DNA of 7,176 nucleotides from a bacterium (GTDB lineage: Bacteria; Bacillota_I; Bacilli_A; RF39; UBA660). This document shows, piece after piece, positions 5,215 to 7,176 of the stretch (position 1 is its first letter; each line of letters starts with the position of its first letter). The notes under the pieces are model-generated. The model ran no database searches. It was given only the letters and a program-made list of their open reading frames with translations, and was not told where the DNA came from. Location of the stretch: contig JAQXIG010000145.1 in the NCBI GenBank assembly GCA_029007685.1, positions 1-7,176 of the forward strand, written 5' to 3'. The position numbers and the translations under genes were made by a program.

Positions 5215-7038
5215 ATGAGTAAAATTATAGGTATTGATTTAGGAACAACTAATAGTTGTGTAGCGGTATTAGAAGGTGGGGCTGCTACTGTAATTCCTAA
5301 TCCGGAAGGAAATAGAACTACTCCATCAGTAGTATCTAGTAAAAAGGGAGAAAGAATTGTAGGAGATGCTGCTAAACGTCAAGCTTTAACGAATAAAGAT
5401 ACGATTTCTTCTATTAAAAGATTGATGGGATCTAATAAGAAAGTGGAAATGGAAGGTAAAGAATATACACCAGAAGAAGTATCTGCTATGATTTTATCTT
5501 ATATGAAAGAGTATGCTGAAAAATATTTGGGAGAGAAAGTAACAAAAGCTGTTATTACCGTTCCTGCTTACTTTAATGATGCTGAGCGTCAAGCTACTAA
5601 GAACGCAGGTAAAATTGCTGGTTTAGAAGTAGAAAGAATTATTAATGAACCAACAGCTGCAGCCTTAGCATTTGGTCTTGATAAACAAGATAAGAATCAA
5701 ACAATCTTAGTTTATGATTTGGGTGGAGGAACATTTGATGTATCGATCCTTGAGCTTGGAGATGGTATTTTTGAGGTTAAATCTACCGCTGGGAATAATA
5801 AACTTGGTGGAGATGACTTTGATAAATGTTTAATGGATTACATTGTTGCTGAATTTAAGAAAGAAAATGGAATTGATTTAACTAAAGATAAATTGGCTAT
5901 GCAAAGATTGAAAGAAGTATCTGAAAAAGCTAAAAAAGACCTATCAGGAATGACTTCTGCACAAATTTCAGCTCCATTTATTTCACAAGGAGAAGATGGA
6001 CCACTTCATATTGATATGAATATTACTCGTGCAAAATTTGAAGAATTGATTCATGATTTAGTTCAAAGTACACTGGAACCAGTTCGTAAAGCTTTAAAAG
6101 ATGCGAAACTTAATAAGAAAGATATCGATAAAGTTATCTTAGTAGGTGGATCTACTCGTATTCCTATGGTTCAGAAATTGGTAGAAAATGAGTTGGGACA
6201 AAAACCTTCGCATGAAGTGAATCCTGATGAAGCTGTGGCAATGGGAGCTGCTATCCAGGGTGGAGTATTGACAGGTGAAGTAAATGATATCGTTTTATTA
6301 GATGTTACACCACTTTCACTTGGTATTGAGACTTTAGGTGGAGTTATGACAGTATTAATTGAGCGTAATACTACAATTCCGACTTCAAAAAGTCAAGTAT
6401 TCTCTACTGCTGCTGACAATCAACCTGCCGTTGATATTCATGTACTACAAGGTGAAAGAAGTATGGCTAATGACAATAAAACATTAGGTCATTTCCAATT
6501 GACAGGAATTCCTGCTGCGCCTCGTGGAGTACCTCAAATTGAAGTTAAATTTGATATCGATGCTAATGGTATTGTTAATGTTACAGCTAAAGATTTAGGA
6601 ACTAATAAAGAGCAATCTATTACGATTACATCTTCTACTAATCTTTCGGATGAAGAAATCGAAAGAATGAGGAAAGAGGCAGAGGAACATAAAGAAGAAG
6701 ATGCAAAACGTAAAGAAGAAGCGGATCTTCGTAATGAAGCAGAGCAAATGATTTTCCAAACGGAAAAAGCGATTCAGGATCTTGGTGATAAAGTAGATAC
6801 CAAAGAAAAAGCGGAAGCAGAAGAACTAATCAAAGATTTGAAAGCTGCATTAGAAAAAGATAGTATTGATGAAATTAAAGAAAAGAAAGAGAAATTAACT
6901 GAAAAGGCGATGGCTTTGGCTACAAAAGTATACGAACAAGTACAAAAAGATTCAGCAGCAAATGACACAGCTGGTGGTAATTCTTCAACAGAAAACAATG
7001 CTGATGATATCAAAGAAGCTGAATACGAAGAAAAATAA
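5215..7038 (+). CDS. dnaK: Molecular chaperone DnaK (Hsp70)
   Basis: A complete 607-residue Hsp70 that binds exposed hydrophobic peptides in an ATP-controlled cycle with GrpE and DnaJ. It begins two bases after the grpE stop; AAAGGAA within the grpE end (about 5198-5204) is the likely ribosome site. The ATPase domain (1-355) carries the three Hsp70 signatures: GIDLGTTNS (6-14), VYDLGGGTFDVSIL (166-179) and VILVGGSTRIP (307-317). The ~24-residue insert seen in Gram-negative DnaK after KRLMG (68-72) is absent, as in Gram-positives. The hydrophobic linker DIVLLDVTP (358-366) is intact. The substrate-binding beta-domain spans about 370-475 (QPAVDIHVLQGERSMANDN, FDIDANGIVNVTAKD), the helical lid 478-575, and a disordered acidic tail ends EAEYEEK. 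It is expressed from the CIRCE-controlled promoter, probably as a tricistronic message. Confidence 0.98.
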   Translation: MSKIIGIDLGTTNSCVAVLEGGAATVIPNPEGNRTTPSVVSSKKGERIVGDAAKRQALTNKDTISSIKRLMGSNKKVEMEGKEYTPEEVSAMILSYMKEYAEKYLGEKVTKAVITVPAYFNDAERQATKNAGKIAGLEVERIINEPTAAALAFGLDKQDKNQTILVYDLGGGTFDVSILELGDGIFEVKSTAGNNKLGGDDFDKCLMDYIVAEFKKENGIDLTKDKLAMQRLKEVSEKAKKDLSGMTSAQISAPFISQGEDGPLHIDMNITRAKFEELIHDLVQSTLEPVRKALKDAKLNKKDIDKVILVGGSTRIPMVQKLVENELGQKPSHEVNPDEAVAMGAAIQGGVLTGEVNDIVLLDVTPLSLGIETLGGVMTVLIERNTTIPTSKSQVFSTAADNQPAVDIHVLQGERSMANDNKTLGHFQLTGIPAAPRGVPQIEVKFDIDANGIVNVTAKDLGTNKEQSITITSSTNLSDEEIERMRKEAEEHKEEDAKRKEEADLRNEAEQMIFQTEKAIQDLGDKVDTKEKAEAEELIKDLKAALEKDSIDEIKEKKEKLTEKAMALATKVYEQVQKDSAANDTAGGNSSTENNADDIKEAEYEEK

Positions 7039-7049
7039 GATATGGGGAT

Positions 7050-7074
7050 AAGTTCTAGGTGACTAGAACTTTCT
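7050..7074 (+). terminator. Hairpin between dnaK and the tldD-like gene (leaky terminator or 3' stabiliser)
   Basis: AAGTTCTAG (7050-7058) and CTAGAACTT (7063-7071) form a perfect nine-base stem closed by GTGA, a GNRA-type tetraloop. Only T-T-C-T-C follows, so the U-tract is poor. Full termination is therefore uncertain. It may partly end the heat-shock message or protect its 3' end while some transcription continues into the next gene. Confidence 0.5.
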
Positions 7075-7093
7075 CGTGTATATAGGAGAATAA

Positions 7094-7176
7094 ATGGAAA
7101 AAGATTTGTTAGAGCGATTGGTCAATCGCTGTCTTGATACTGGTGCCGATTTTAGTGAGATATTCTATGAAAATAA
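7094..7176 (+). CDS. tldD: TldD/PmbA-family protein, N-terminal fragment (runs off window)
   Basis: ATG 7094 follows AGGAGA (7084-7089) and opens a frame that reaches the window edge, showing 27 residues: MEKDLLERLVNRCLDTG, then ADFSEIFYEN. The pattern of an N-terminal helix followed by Gly-Ala-Asp-x-x-Glu-Ile-Phe-x-Glu is typical of the start of TldD. TldD and its partner PmbA/TldE are zinc-dependent peptidases that degrade unfolded peptides or process modified peptides such as microcins. The metal-binding motif lies beyond the window. It begins 55 bases after dnaK, where dnaJ would be expected in many Bacillota. TldD rather than PmbA is a judgement from a short stretch. Confidence 0.6.
   Translation, partial: MEKDLLERLVNRCLDTGADFSEIFYEN

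Noticed and set aside
6774..7013. Minus-strand frame of 79 codons opposite the dnaK lid region
   Set aside because: The Ser/Phe-rich product is the usual antisense shadow of Lys/Glu-rich helices.
1..7176. UGA-as-tryptophan genetic code, CRISPR array, insertion sequence, or tRNA/rRNA genes
   Set aside because: TGA ends rsmD and Trp is TGG; no regular spacer repeats, transposase frames, terminal repeats or tRNA cloverleaf patterns were seen.

Overview
This is an AT-rich window from a low-GC Gram-positive (Bacillota) chromosome, most likely a Bacilli or Mollicutes-like lineage. Three things support that: (i) a broken-up ylbE / ylbF / rsmD (ylbH) gene neighbourhood; (ii) an hrcA-grpE-dnaK heat-shock operon behind a CIRCE operator and a near-perfect sigma-A promoter; (iii) a DnaK without the ~24-residue ATPase-domain insert usual in Gram-negative DnaK. 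UGA serves as a stop (end of rsmD) and tryptophan is TGG, so the standard bacterial code applies. The species cannot be named from the sequence alone. All genes are on the + strand.

Left part (1-723): the 3' end of a YlbE-like gene is followed by an unrecognised 145-residue gene and an intrinsic terminator. Middle (738-2264): a self-contained transcription unit with an extended -10 promoter, a 444-residue exported and membrane-anchored transglutaminase-like protein, and its own terminator. It separates the first ylb genes from the next two. These are a short YlbF/YmcA-family gene (2290-2586) and rsmD (2588-3139), which is separated from it by one base and probably translationally coupled to it.

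A roughly 400-base non-coding stretch (3140-3543) holds two likely terminators and the heat-shock control region: a TTGACA-N17-TATAAT promoter, a clear CIRCE just downstream of the -10, and a second, degraded CIRCE-like element with the same 9-9-9 geometry lying over the -35.

Right part (3544-7176): hrcA, grpE and dnaK are tightly spaced. HrcA would bind CIRCE and repress the operon. GrpE is the nucleotide exchange factor for DnaK. dnaJ does not follow dnaK; instead a hairpin with a GTGA loop precedes the start of a TldD/PmbA-family gene that runs off the window.

The window is mostly ordinary housekeeping DNA and I see no clear new multi-gene system. The points most worth a second look are the Cys/His-rich N-terminus on GrpE, the paired CIRCE-like operators, the membrane-anchored transglutaminase-like protein with a short LRR-like section, and the unrecognised 145-residue gene.
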